From: Micromonospora sp. NBRC 110009
GTDB lineage: Bacteria > Actinomycetota > Actinomycetes > Mycobacteriales > Micromonosporaceae
Assembly (NCBI RefSeq): GCF_030518795.1
Contig: NZ_CP130427.1
Coordinates: forward strand, 5,332,001-5,396,000
DNA length: 64,000 bases
Direction of reading: 5' to 3'
Under the pieces are notes generated by a model. That model ran no database searches. It saw only the letters and a program-made list of their open reading frames with translations, and was not told the DNA's origin. Position numbers and translations under genes: made by a program. This document shows positions 43,901 to 51,456 of the stretch, piece after piece (position 1 is the stretch's first letter; each line of letters opens with the position of its first letter).

Positions 43901-44940
43901 TCAAGCCTTCGCTCGACCCCGTGTCTCGCGTTGTAGGCAATCCGTACCGGCTTGTTGCTAGTCAGCAGGTGGCTTTCAAGGGTACGGAAGTTACAGCAAT
44001 CGATGGTTTCACCATGACTCCGGGTTCTGCCCGGGCGTTAATTGACGCAAACCCACGGAATCGCGAAGTTCTTCTTCCGTTCCTAAATGGCAGCGACCTT
44101 AACTCTCGTCCAGACGTTTCGGCGAGCCGATGGATCATCAATTTTTATGACTGGTCAGAGGATCGGGCTAAGAGTTACCCAGATTGTTATCAACGCTTGC
44201 TAGACCTGGTCAAACCCGTTCTAAGCAAGAACAACAACCCCTCCTTGCGTGAGTTCTGGTGGCGATACAAAAGGCCAGCCCCTGCGATGCAGGCCGCTAT
44301 TGCGGGGCTGAAGCGAGTTGTCGTCATCACACTGGTGAGCAAGACGGTGATGCCGGTGATGGTGCCCACAGGGCAGGTCTTCGCACATAAGCTCGCGGTG
44401 TTTGCGACCGACGACCCGGCCATGCTGGCGGCGCTATCTAGTGGGCCTCACTACTGGTGGGCCACTAGTCGGAGTTCCACCATGAAGGCGGACCTTAACT
44501 ATTCCCCATCAGACGTCTTCGAGACGCTGGCGCTGCCGGAGCTGACCTCGGTGATACGCGCGCTGGGGGATCGGCTGGATACGTACCGCCGAGACGTGAT
44601 GCTGCGCCGGCAGGCGGGGCTGACGGCGACTTACAACCTCGTTTTCGATCCAGCCTGTCAGGACGCGGACATCGTGGAGTTGCGGCGTATCCACGAGGAC
44701 ATTGACGAGGCGGTTTGCCGTGCCTATGGCTGGGACGATCTCGTTGAGCAGGGACTTGACCATGGCTTCCACAGGGCCGGCGCCTACACCCGCTACACCG
44801 TCGGCCCCGCCGCCCAGCGGGAGATCCTCGACCGCCTGCTGGAACTGAACCATCAGCGTTACAAGGAAGAAGTGGACAAGGGCCTGCACGACAACAAGAC
44901 CGGCCGCAAGGCGAAGACCACCGCGGAAGGGTTGTGGTGA
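40948..44940 (+). CDS. drmMI: DISARM adenine-specific DNA methylase DrmMI
   Basis: 1330 residues, a large N6-adenine methylase related to type IIG and PglX proteins. Helical N-terminal region; AdoMet motif LKIADIAMGSAAFLVAAARY near 605; catalytic motif IIGNPPFLGGQKL near 858; then the target-recognition region (~965-1255) and a C-terminal helical segment. DrmMI marks host DNA so that DISARM ignores it. It overlaps drmD by four bases (ATGA) and drmA by one. The recognition region is encoded by DNA of ~50% GC in an otherwise ~70% GC gene, so specificity appears to have been exchanged. No nuclease motif is visible at the N-terminus. Confidence 0.93.
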   Translation: MSRTFHRPAPDGAEQHRNWLSLVDVNGPFLSLPVLRRTWPTLDALDKKTRERLRQQHTTWQADTAVGQQAWIGYVLGELLGWGDTLHESGLDALAYTVAEHDTELRPSFVLVEPGEEVKPDSVRLLGLICPLGQQPTARIKDSTWAATPADRLAHLCRHHNIELGLATDGRWWTLVWAPRGGVTSTATFDTVSWPEAAERDVVRAFVSLLSRRRFFGVPDSERLVPLLRDSLGSQEEITEALGVQVRRAVELLVAAIGRIDVRERELGGRGLADHEAHEVYRGSVAVMMRIVFLLFAEERKLLPADNELYATAYSAGRLCEELEQRATEGSEEDLEHSSAAWHRLLALFNAVYHGIDHPRLKLHGHDGSLFDPKQYAWMPLTIDDRTVLHMLRSVQYVEVGTGRSRERRTVSFRALDVEQIGYVYEGLLSFEGFRAQDVTVGLVGKEGLEEEVALGDLEALRERQSDASALAKALAEKYKDSKIGSVAALAKKLAPLDGLEREEARKKLLAVTSGDYPLSERLLPYFGILREDLRGLPVVILPGALFVTESALRRNTGTHYTPRFLAEEVVEGALEPLVYEPGPLQTADKSQWKPKSSKEILALKIADIAMGSAAFLVAAARYLAGHLIEAWSREGDKRALAYQQRGVDRAVDADDDPLVIEARRQVIEHCLYGVDINPMAVEMAKLSLWLVSMDPQRPFTFLDDRLVAGDSLLGVGNRSVLAEGGARDLRLDRELSQALELRRRLAALPDNQENLAEKRRLLDETRTVGRRADAYADLVVGASLASVKRGQDPVVIAERVGTLAQHLARSGDVGPLVEQAESWLALDLPEGAFDREPLHWPLEFPEVFEQGGFDAIIGNPPFLGGQKLTGALGTVYREHLIRAIGRGARGSADLVAYFVLRAHGLLNGAGQTGLIATNTLAQGDTREVGLDQVAATGATIRQAIKSKPWPSRSAALEFCAIWTSRAPLWRKAECRVDSLVVAGIKPSLDPVSRVVGNPYRLVASQQVAFKGTEVTAIDGFTMTPGSARALIDANPRNREVLLPFLNGSDLNSRPDVSASRWIINFYDWSEDRAKSYPDCYQRLLDLVKPVLSKNNNPSLREFWWRYKRPAPAMQAAIAGLKRVVVITLVSKTVMPVMVPTGQVFAHKLAVFATDDPAMLAALSSGPHYWWATSRSSTMKADLNYSPSDVFETLALPELTSVIRALGDRLDTYRRDVMLRRQAGLTATYNLVFDPACQDADIVELRRIHEDIDEAVCRAYGWDDLVEQGLDHGFHRAGAYTRYTVGPAAQREILDRLLELNHQRYKEEVDKGLHDNKTGRKAKTTAEGLW
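43840..44520. other. Low-GC patch covering the DrmMI target-recognition region
   Basis: By counting lines, GC is 47-57% over 43981-44220, against roughly 70% either side. The patch starts about 320 bases after the NPPF codons and ends before the conserved C-terminal segment, and the reading frame is continuous. It fits a horizontally exchanged specificity cassette. Confidence 0.75.
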
Positions 44941-47900
44941 TGGTCGACGTACAGGGCGGGCTCTTCCCGCACCCCCGTGGCGAGCAGCAGGCGCTGTCCT
45001 TGTCCGGCAAGGACGACGGGGATCAGCCTGCACTCATCCCGCCACTCGACGTGCCGCAGACGTTCCCCGAGGCCACGTCCTACCAGGTCCGTGACGAGCT
45101 GGAGGAGCTGATCGGGCGAGACCTGCTGGGTCCATGGGACGGCGAGCGCGAGGAGTTTCGTCCCGGCGCGATGGGCCCGCGCGAGCGTTACCTCGTCGGC
45201 ATGCTCGGCCCGAAGCAGCGGCCGCGCACCGAGCGCCGCGACTCGTCCGAGGTGCACGACGTGGACGCCGCCGTCCAGGGCGACGGCAGCGAGGCCGAGC
45301 TGCCCGAGGTGGTCACCCCGCAGAACCTCGGCAAGATGTGGGCCTCCTCCATGGGGCTGTCGTTCGCCGTCGCCGGCGACACCGACGTGGTGTCGGTGAC
45401 CGCCGAGTGGGGCCGCTACGACCTGCGCGAATCCGAGGACGAGAAGGGCAAGAAACGCCGCGTCTGGTACCGCGAGCCGGCCTCCTACGCCAAGGAGGCC
45501 CGGCTCGACGGTGACACCTCGTACCGGATCCCGCTCACCGTCCCCAGCCAGGACGACCCGGGGGTGCATCTGTCCGTCGAGGTCCGGCCGCGCGACGGGC
45601 GGCGGGTCGTGCAGTTCGCGCTGATCAACACGCAGCTTGAGCCGGAGAGCAACGCCGACACCGCTTGGCTCTTCCAGGCCGCGCTGACGGTCACCGCGCT
45701 GGACGGCCACGCGGCCGTTTTCCTGCCTATCGACGACCCGCTCGATGGGGTGAAGGGCGTCGGCGACGACCTGGAGGAGGCGCACCTGCGGCTGCTCTAC
45801 CGGTCGCAGCGCCGCTACGCCTCCGGCCGTAACGTCGCCGTGCACCCCTGGGTGCGCGACGGCGAACGCTGCGCCCACAAGCTCTTCACCACCTGGCTGC
45901 CCACCTACAACGTCCCCGCGACGGTCGCGCCGGTCGGTAAGGGCACGCCGCTGTCCGGTGTCGAGCTGTCCATGGACGCGCTGGCCACCGCCGACATCGA
46001 CCGGCTCCGCACCGGGCTGGCGCCGCTCGCTGACGGGTACGAAGCCTGGCTCGACGCCGAGGCTGCGAAGATTCCCGACCTGCCCAAGGCGCTCCGCGAG
46101 GCCGCCCAGACCGCCGTGATGAACGCCGAGAAGGCGGCGAAGCGCATCCGCGCCGGAGTCGCGCTGCTCACCAACCCGGAGGCCGACAAGCACGCCGAGG
46201 CGCTCGCCGCGTTCCGGTTCGCCAACGAGGCCATGGCGTTGCAGCGCCGACACAGCGAGGTCGCCCGGCTCCGGGAGGAGCAGGGCCTGACGTACGCGGA
46301 GGCCAAGGCGGCCATCGACGCGCGCGGCGCCGCGGCTGCCTCCTGGCGGCCCTTCCAGCTCGCGTTCGTGCTGCTCAACCTGCCGTCGCTGACCGACCCA
46401 ACGCATTCCGAGCGGGCCGCCAACCGGGACGCCACCGTCGACCTGCTCTTCTTCCCGACCGGTGGCGGCAAGACCGAGGCGTACCTGGGCCTGACCGCGT
46501 TCACCTTCGCCATCCGCCGGCTGCAGGGCGTGGTCGGCTCCGGCGCGGACGCCCGTAGCGGCGAGGCCGGTGTCGCGGTGCTCATGCGCTACACGCTGCG
46601 GCTGCTTACTGCGCAGCAGTTCCAGCGGGCCGCCGCGCTGATCTGCGCGGCCGAGGTGCTGCGCCAGCGCGACGAGGGCACCTGGGGCAAGGAACCGTTC
46701 CGCATCGGGCTCTGGGTCGGCGGTGGCGTCTCGCCGAACTGGTTCGATGAGGCGGCCGAGCAGATCGCGGAGGCGCGCGAGGCGGGTCACGGCAAGTTCA
46801 CCAACGTCCTGCAGACGCTGAGCTGCCCGTGGTGCGGGTCGAAGCTGCGCGCCGAGCGGGACCTGGAGCCGAAGGAGGACCTGCGCCGCGTCCTCCTGTT
46901 CTGCGCCGAGGCCGAGGGCGTCGACGCCTGCCCGTTCTCCCGCACCCGCAGCAGCGAGGGCCTGCCGATCCTCACCGTCGACGAGGAGATCTACCGGTAC
47001 GCCCCCAGCCTGGTCATCGCCACCGTCGACAAGCTCGCCCAGCTCCCGTGGCGCGGCTTCGCCGGCCTGCTCTTCGGGCGGGTGCGCGAGCGCTGCCCCC
47101 GGCACGGCTACCGGCACGATGACCTGGACGGGCGCACCAACTGCGGCAACCGGCACAACAAGAAGGGCAGCCTGGAGGCGGTCACCAGTCAGCCGGTGAT
47201 CCGGCTGCGCCCGCCGGACCTGATCATCCAGGACGAGCTGCACCTCATCTCCGGCGCGCTCGGCACCGTGGTCGGGCTCTTCGAGGCGGCCGTCGACCAG
47301 CTCTGCACCTGGCCGCTGCCGGACGGTGGCGAGGCCGGGCCGAAGATCGTCGCGTCCACGGCCACCACCAAGCGGGCCCGAGAGCAGGTGCTCGGCGTCT
47401 TCGGCCGGGATCTGGCGGTCTTCCCGCCGCCGGTCATCGACATCACCGACACCTTCTTCAGCCAGCAGGTGCCGGTCACCGTCGCGAATCCGGGCCGCCG
47501 GTACCTCGGCGTGTGCGCCCATGGCGTACGGATGAAGTCCGCCGAGATCCGGGTCGCGGAGATCCTGCTGCTCGCCGGACAGAGCCTGTTCGACAGGTAC
47601 GGGAAGCCCGCCGACCCGTACATGACCACGGTCGGCTACTTCAGCGCCACCCGAGAGCTGGCTGGCATGCGCCGCCTCCTCGACGACCAGGTCGCCACGC
47701 GTGTCCGCACCCACGGTCGGCGCAAGGACCTCTCCGATCGGCTGGTCGGGCCGAGCATGCTGAACGTGCAGGAGTTGACGTCCCGGATCTCGTCCGGCGA
47801 CATCAGCGACGTGCTGAAGCGGCTGGAGATCGGCTTCGACCCGGAGATCGACACGACCGCCCGGCGGAAGGCCATCTTCGAGGACATGCGGGAGGCCATG

Positions 47901-48776
47901 AAGGCCAAGACCGCCTCCAACCCGCGGCTCAACCTGCACCCGGTCACCGACCGCTTCTACAAGCGGCAAAGCGAGGGCCAGCTGCCGGTCGACGCGGTGC
48001 TGGCCACGTCGATGCTCCAGGTCGGCGTGGACGTGTCCCGGTTCGGTCTCATGGTGGTCACCGGCCAGCCGAAGAACACCGCCGAATACATCCAGGCGTC
48101 CTCCCGGGTCGGCCGGGACGCCCGCCGACCCGGGCTGGTGGTCACCCTCTACAACTGGACCCGGCCCCGGGACCTTGCCCACTATGAGGACTTCGAGTAC
48201 TACCACGCCACCTTCTACCGGCAGGTGGAGGCGCTGTCCGTCACCCCGTACACCCGGCGGGCGCTGGACCGGCAGACCACCGCGACCCTGGTCGCGGCCG
48301 TGCGCAACGCGGAGGAGGGCTTCTCCCGCAACACGGACGCGCAGGACGTGCCGCTGGACGGCCCCGAGGTGCAGCGGGTCGTCGACCGGTTCCTCCAGCG
48401 GGCCGAGGACATTGCCGGCAACCGCGGCCGCGACTACCTCTCGGAGCGGATCAACCGGCTGCGGGACCTGTGGAACGAGCGGAAGGCCGGCTCGGTGCGG
48501 CTCGGCTACGCCGACGGGACCTTCAAGCAGCAGAAGCTCGCTGGTCTGCTCAGGGTGGCCGGCGGCGAGCGGTGGACCGACCTGACGGTCGGGCAGTCCA
48601 TGCGGGAGACGGAGAACGAGATCAACCTGGTGCTGCCCGCGGGGGAGAAGATCTTCGACCAGCAGTACGGGGCGCCGGAGTGGTCGTTCGGGCCGCCGAG
48701 CGACGACGTGCGGGACGAGGACCGACCCGACGGGGACGAGCTGGGCGAGTCGACCCTCGCGGGGAAGGGGAACTGA
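44940..48776 (+). CDS. drmA: DISARM helicase DrmA
   Basis: 1278 residues. N-terminal ~500 residues specific to DrmA; then helicase Walker A LLFFPTGGGKTEAYLGLTAF (~504), LIIQDELHLISGALGTVVGL (DELH box, ~762) and a C-terminal lobe with MLQVGVDVSRFGLMVVTGQP and QASSRVGRDARRPGLVVTLY (~1020-1060). A zinc-ribbon-like insert (LSCPWCGSKL and DACPF, ~625-665) lies between motifs. The start ATG shares its A with the drmMI stop (TGATG). A GTG two codons earlier is possible. DrmA with DrmB forms the DNA-loading core complex that senses phage DNA ends in DISARM. Confidence 0.93.
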   Translation: MVDVQGGLFPHPRGEQQALSLSGKDDGDQPALIPPLDVPQTFPEATSYQVRDELEELIGRDLLGPWDGEREEFRPGAMGPRERYLVGMLGPKQRPRTERRDSSEVHDVDAAVQGDGSEAELPEVVTPQNLGKMWASSMGLSFAVAGDTDVVSVTAEWGRYDLRESEDEKGKKRRVWYREPASYAKEARLDGDTSYRIPLTVPSQDDPGVHLSVEVRPRDGRRVVQFALINTQLEPESNADTAWLFQAALTVTALDGHAAVFLPIDDPLDGVKGVGDDLEEAHLRLLYRSQRRYASGRNVAVHPWVRDGERCAHKLFTTWLPTYNVPATVAPVGKGTPLSGVELSMDALATADIDRLRTGLAPLADGYEAWLDAEAAKIPDLPKALREAAQTAVMNAEKAAKRIRAGVALLTNPEADKHAEALAAFRFANEAMALQRRHSEVARLREEQGLTYAEAKAAIDARGAAAASWRPFQLAFVLLNLPSLTDPTHSERAANRDATVDLLFFPTGGGKTEAYLGLTAFTFAIRRLQGVVGSGADARSGEAGVAVLMRYTLRLLTAQQFQRAAALICAAEVLRQRDEGTWGKEPFRIGLWVGGGVSPNWFDEAAEQIAEAREAGHGKFTNVLQTLSCPWCGSKLRAERDLEPKEDLRRVLLFCAEAEGVDACPFSRTRSSEGLPILTVDEEIYRYAPSLVIATVDKLAQLPWRGFAGLLFGRVRERCPRHGYRHDDLDGRTNCGNRHNKKGSLEAVTSQPVIRLRPPDLIIQDELHLISGALGTVVGLFEAAVDQLCTWPLPDGGEAGPKIVASTATTKRAREQVLGVFGRDLAVFPPPVIDITDTFFSQQVPVTVANPGRRYLGVCAHGVRMKSAEIRVAEILLLAGQSLFDRYGKPADPYMTTVGYFSATRELAGMRRLLDDQVATRVRTHGRRKDLSDRLVGPSMLNVQELTSRISSGDISDVLKRLEIGFDPEIDTTARRKAIFEDMREAMKAKTASNPRLNLHPVTDRFYKRQSEGQLPVDAVLATSMLQVGVDVSRFGLMVVTGQPKNTAEYIQASSRVGRDARRPGLVVTLYNWTRPRDLAHYEDFEYYHATFYRQVEALSVTPYTRRALDRQTTATLVAAVRNAEEGFSRNTDAQDVPLDGPEVQRVVDRFLQRAEDIAGNRGRDYLSERINRLRDLWNERKAGSVRLGYADGTFKQQKLAGLLRVAGGERWTDLTVGQSMRETENEINLVLPAGEKIFDQQYGAPEWSFGPPSDDVRDEDRPDGDELGESTLAGKGN

Positions 48777-50671
48777 TGGCGAGCAAGCACTTCCGGCGGG
48801 TCGGCTCGGTCCGCCCCAGCCACCTGATGTTCACCACGGGCGTCGGCGCGATCGTCGACCTGCCGAACTTCTCCGTGCTGGTGCGCGGCCTCGACGACTG
48901 GAACCACAACGCGGTGCCCGACTGGGAGCCGATCGCCGAACCCCGGCTGCTCGCCGCCGTGCGCAAGCTGCTCAAGGAGAAGTCCATCAAGGAGCTGCGG
49001 CCGGCGCCCTGGATCGACGGCGGCGACGAGCCGAACAGCCCGGCGTCGAAGGTCGGCGTGCCGGTCACGCCCTTCCCGAGCTGGCTGCGCTGCACAGCCT
49101 GCGACGAACTGGCCCCGATCGACGGGGGAGTCTTCGGGTTCGAGAACTCCAAGGCCCGCAAGCCGCACGAGGCGCGGTTCTTCCACACCGTGTGCGGGCG
49201 GAAGAAGTCCGGCCGGCGGCCGATGGCGGTGGCGGCCCGCTTCGTGCTCGCCTGCACCGCCGGCCACCTCGACGACTTCCCGTACGCCCAGTACGTGCAC
49301 CAGGGCGGCGGCTGCCCCAACGCCAGCCACCCGAAGCTGCGGATGGATGACCGGGGCGGCAACCTCGGCGCCAACGTCGAGATCCGGTGCGTGCCCTGCG
49401 GCGCCCGCCGCAACATGAAGGAGGTGCTCGGTCAGCGCGGCGCGGACAAGCTGCCCCGCTGCCGGAGCCGCCGGGCGCACCTGGGCGACTTCGAGCCGGG
49501 GGAGTGCACCGGCGAGCTGAAGCTGCTGGTCGTCGGCGCGTCCAACCAATGGTTCGCGCAGACGCTTTCCGCGCTCGCCGTGCCGCGCACGGGGGCCGGT
49601 GAGCTGCAGACCAAGGTCGAGCAGCATTGGTCGACCTTCGAGAAGATGGAGAGCGTCGCGTTTCTGCCCTTCGCCCGCTCCGCTGTGCCGGCGCTCAGGG
49701 AGTTCGAGCGGTGGACCGACGCGCAGATCTGGGCGGCCGTCGAGCGGCACCGCAGCGGCCCGAAGGGTGACGAGGACGAGAAGGGCTACCCGGACCTGCA
49801 CACGCCGGAGTGGGAGATCTTCTCCGCCGGGGAGTTGCCGCCGACCACCCCTGACTTCACGCTGAGACGGGACCCGAACGGCGTGCCGGGCGAGCTGAAG
49901 GAGATCTACGCCGACGTCATCCAGGCCGAGCGGCTGCGCGAGGTCCGCGCGCTGGTCGGCTTCACCCGTCTCGACGCTCCCGACCCGATGGACCCCGACC
50001 TCGTACGGCGGGCGCCGCTCTCCAGGGCCACCCCGGAGTGGGTGCCGGCCAGCGAGGTGCGCGGCGAGGGCATCTTCCTGCGGCTCCCCGAGGATTTGCT
50101 CGTCGACTGGGAACGCCGGGTCACCGACACCGAGACCATGGAAACGCACCGGGAGGCGTACGGGCGGTTCCGGGAGAGCCGCTACTCCGGGCGTATCCGG
50201 GGCGGCTTCGACCGGATGAAGCACTGGCCGGGGGAGCGGTACCTCGCCCTGCACACCTTCTCGCACTTGCTGATCCGCACCATCGCGCTCGAGTGCGGCT
50301 ACAGCTCGGCCAGCCTGTCGGAACGCATCTACACCGGCACCCTGGAGGACCCGCAGCGCACCGGGATCCTGATCTACACGGCCGTGCCGGACGCCGAAGG
50401 GACGCTTGGCGGCCTGGTGTCGCTCGCGGAGCACGACGACCTCGTCCGTCTCACTCGCCGGGCGCTGAACGACGCCCTGCACTGCTCCTCGGACCCGCTC
50501 TGCGCCGAGCGCCTGCCGCATCATCCGGAGGATTTCCTGCACGGGGCCGCCTGCCACGTCTGCCTGTTCGTCTCCGAGACGACCTGCGAACGCGGCAACC
50601 GGTTCCTGGACCGGCGCTTCGTCGTACCGATCGACGACCCGGCTCTGGCGCTCTTCCCCGAGCTGCCATGA
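48776..50671 (+). CDS. drmB: DISARM DUF1998-domain protein DrmB
   Basis: 631 residues. N-terminal KHFRRVGSVRPSHLMFTTGV and the Cys pair RCTACDE. The C-terminal DUF1998 domain has EALHTF-type segment YLALHTFSHLLIRTIALECG, then SASLSERIYTGTLEDPQRTG and the zinc-binding cluster HCSSDPLCAERLPHHPED with AACHVCLFVSETTCERGN. This combination defines DrmB. Coupled to drmA (TGATG) and to drmC (ATGA). It is the partner that binds and regulates DrmA. Confidence 0.94.
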   Translation: MASKHFRRVGSVRPSHLMFTTGVGAIVDLPNFSVLVRGLDDWNHNAVPDWEPIAEPRLLAAVRKLLKEKSIKELRPAPWIDGGDEPNSPASKVGVPVTPFPSWLRCTACDELAPIDGGVFGFENSKARKPHEARFFHTVCGRKKSGRRPMAVAARFVLACTAGHLDDFPYAQYVHQGGGCPNASHPKLRMDDRGGNLGANVEIRCVPCGARRNMKEVLGQRGADKLPRCRSRRAHLGDFEPGECTGELKLLVVGASNQWFAQTLSALAVPRTGAGELQTKVEQHWSTFEKMESVAFLPFARSAVPALREFERWTDAQIWAAVERHRSGPKGDEDEKGYPDLHTPEWEIFSAGELPPTTPDFTLRRDPNGVPGELKEIYADVIQAERLREVRALVGFTRLDAPDPMDPDLVRRAPLSRATPEWVPASEVRGEGIFLRLPEDLLVDWERRVTDTETMETHREAYGRFRESRYSGRIRGGFDRMKHWPGERYLALHTFSHLLIRTIALECGYSSASLSERIYTGTLEDPQRTGILIYTAVPDAEGTLGGLVSLAEHDDLVRLTRRALNDALHCSSDPLCAERLPHHPEDFLHGAACHVCLFVSETTCERGNRFLDRRFVVPIDDPALALFPELP

Positions 50672-51456
50672 CCTGGTACCCGGCGTTCGAGGCGGCGGCC
50701 GAGGCCGCGGTGAACCGGCTCGGGCCGGGGCACCTGCGGGTGTTGGCCGACCGCCTCGGCGAGGGCTGGCCGGAGCAGGCGTTACGGCACGCGGTGCCGG
50801 CGCCCGGCTTCGCCGAGGCGGCCGGGGCCATGCTCGCCGCGCAGCGGGCCTCGGGGGTGCCGGGTGTGGAGGCGGCGGCTTACCTGCGCGGGCTGGCCGC
50901 CGGACACGCACAGCGGTCGGCTGCGGTGCGGATCGAGTCGGTGTGGAGCGGACCGAGCACCCACCCCGTGCCCGTCCGCGCCACCGCGCAGGTGCTGGTC
51001 GACCTGGTCGCGGAGGCCCGCGCCGAGCTGCTGCTGATGACGTACTCCGCTACGAAGTACCCGCCGCTCGTGTCGGTGCTGGCGGCGGCGGTCGATCGCG
51101 GCGTGTCGGTCACCGTTGTCGTCGAGACGCTGGGCGGTGCACGTGGGGCGCTCAACGGTGCCGAGCCGGCCGCCGCATTCGCGGACGTGCCGGGCGTGCA
51201 GGTGTGGCACTGGCCGGTCGATCAGCGGGTTGAGGACCGGGCCAAGATGCACGCCAAGATCGCGGTCGCCGACCGGCGGGTTCTGCTGGTGTCGAGCGCC
51301 AATCTGACCCAGTCCGGCGTCAACAGGAACATCGAGGCCGGCCTGCTGGTGCGCGGCGGGACAGCGCCGCAACGCGCGGCCGAGCACATCGCCGAACTCC
51401 AGAGCCGAGGGTTGCTGACCCGGCTCACGCCGGCGACTCAGGGAGGTGGCCGGTGA
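50668..51456 (+). CDS. drmC: DISARM phospholipase D-like protein DrmC
   Basis: 262 residues. PLD-like fold with a single HKD-type motif, KMHAKIAVADRRVLLVSSAN then LTQSGVNRNIEAGLLVRGG; ELLLMTYSATKYPPLVSVLA is the strand-helix before it. One HKD motif per chain implies a dimer, as in PLD-family nucleases. It overlaps drmB by four bases and the downstream methylase by four. DrmC is the putative nuclease of DISARM, reported as dispensable in some cases. N-terminal ~80 helical residues precede the PLD part. Confidence 0.93.
   Translation: MTWYPAFEAAAEAAVNRLGPGHLRVLADRLGEGWPEQALRHAVPAPGFAEAAGAMLAAQRASGVPGVEAAAYLRGLAAGHAQRSAAVRIESVWSGPSTHPVPVRATAQVLVDLVAEARAELLLMTYSATKYPPLVSVLAAAVDRGVSVTVVVETLGGARGALNGAEPAAAFADVPGVQVWHWPVDQRVEDRAKMHAKIAVADRRVLLVSSANLTQSGVNRNIEAGLLVRGGTAPQRAAEHIAELQSRGLLTRLTPATQGGGR

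Noticed and set aside
44859..48206. A very long open frame (over 1100 codons) on the minus strand opposite drmA
   Set aside because: It mirrors codon positions of a clearly conserved helicase gene, has valine/glycine/arginine-rich shadow composition and no recognisable domain.
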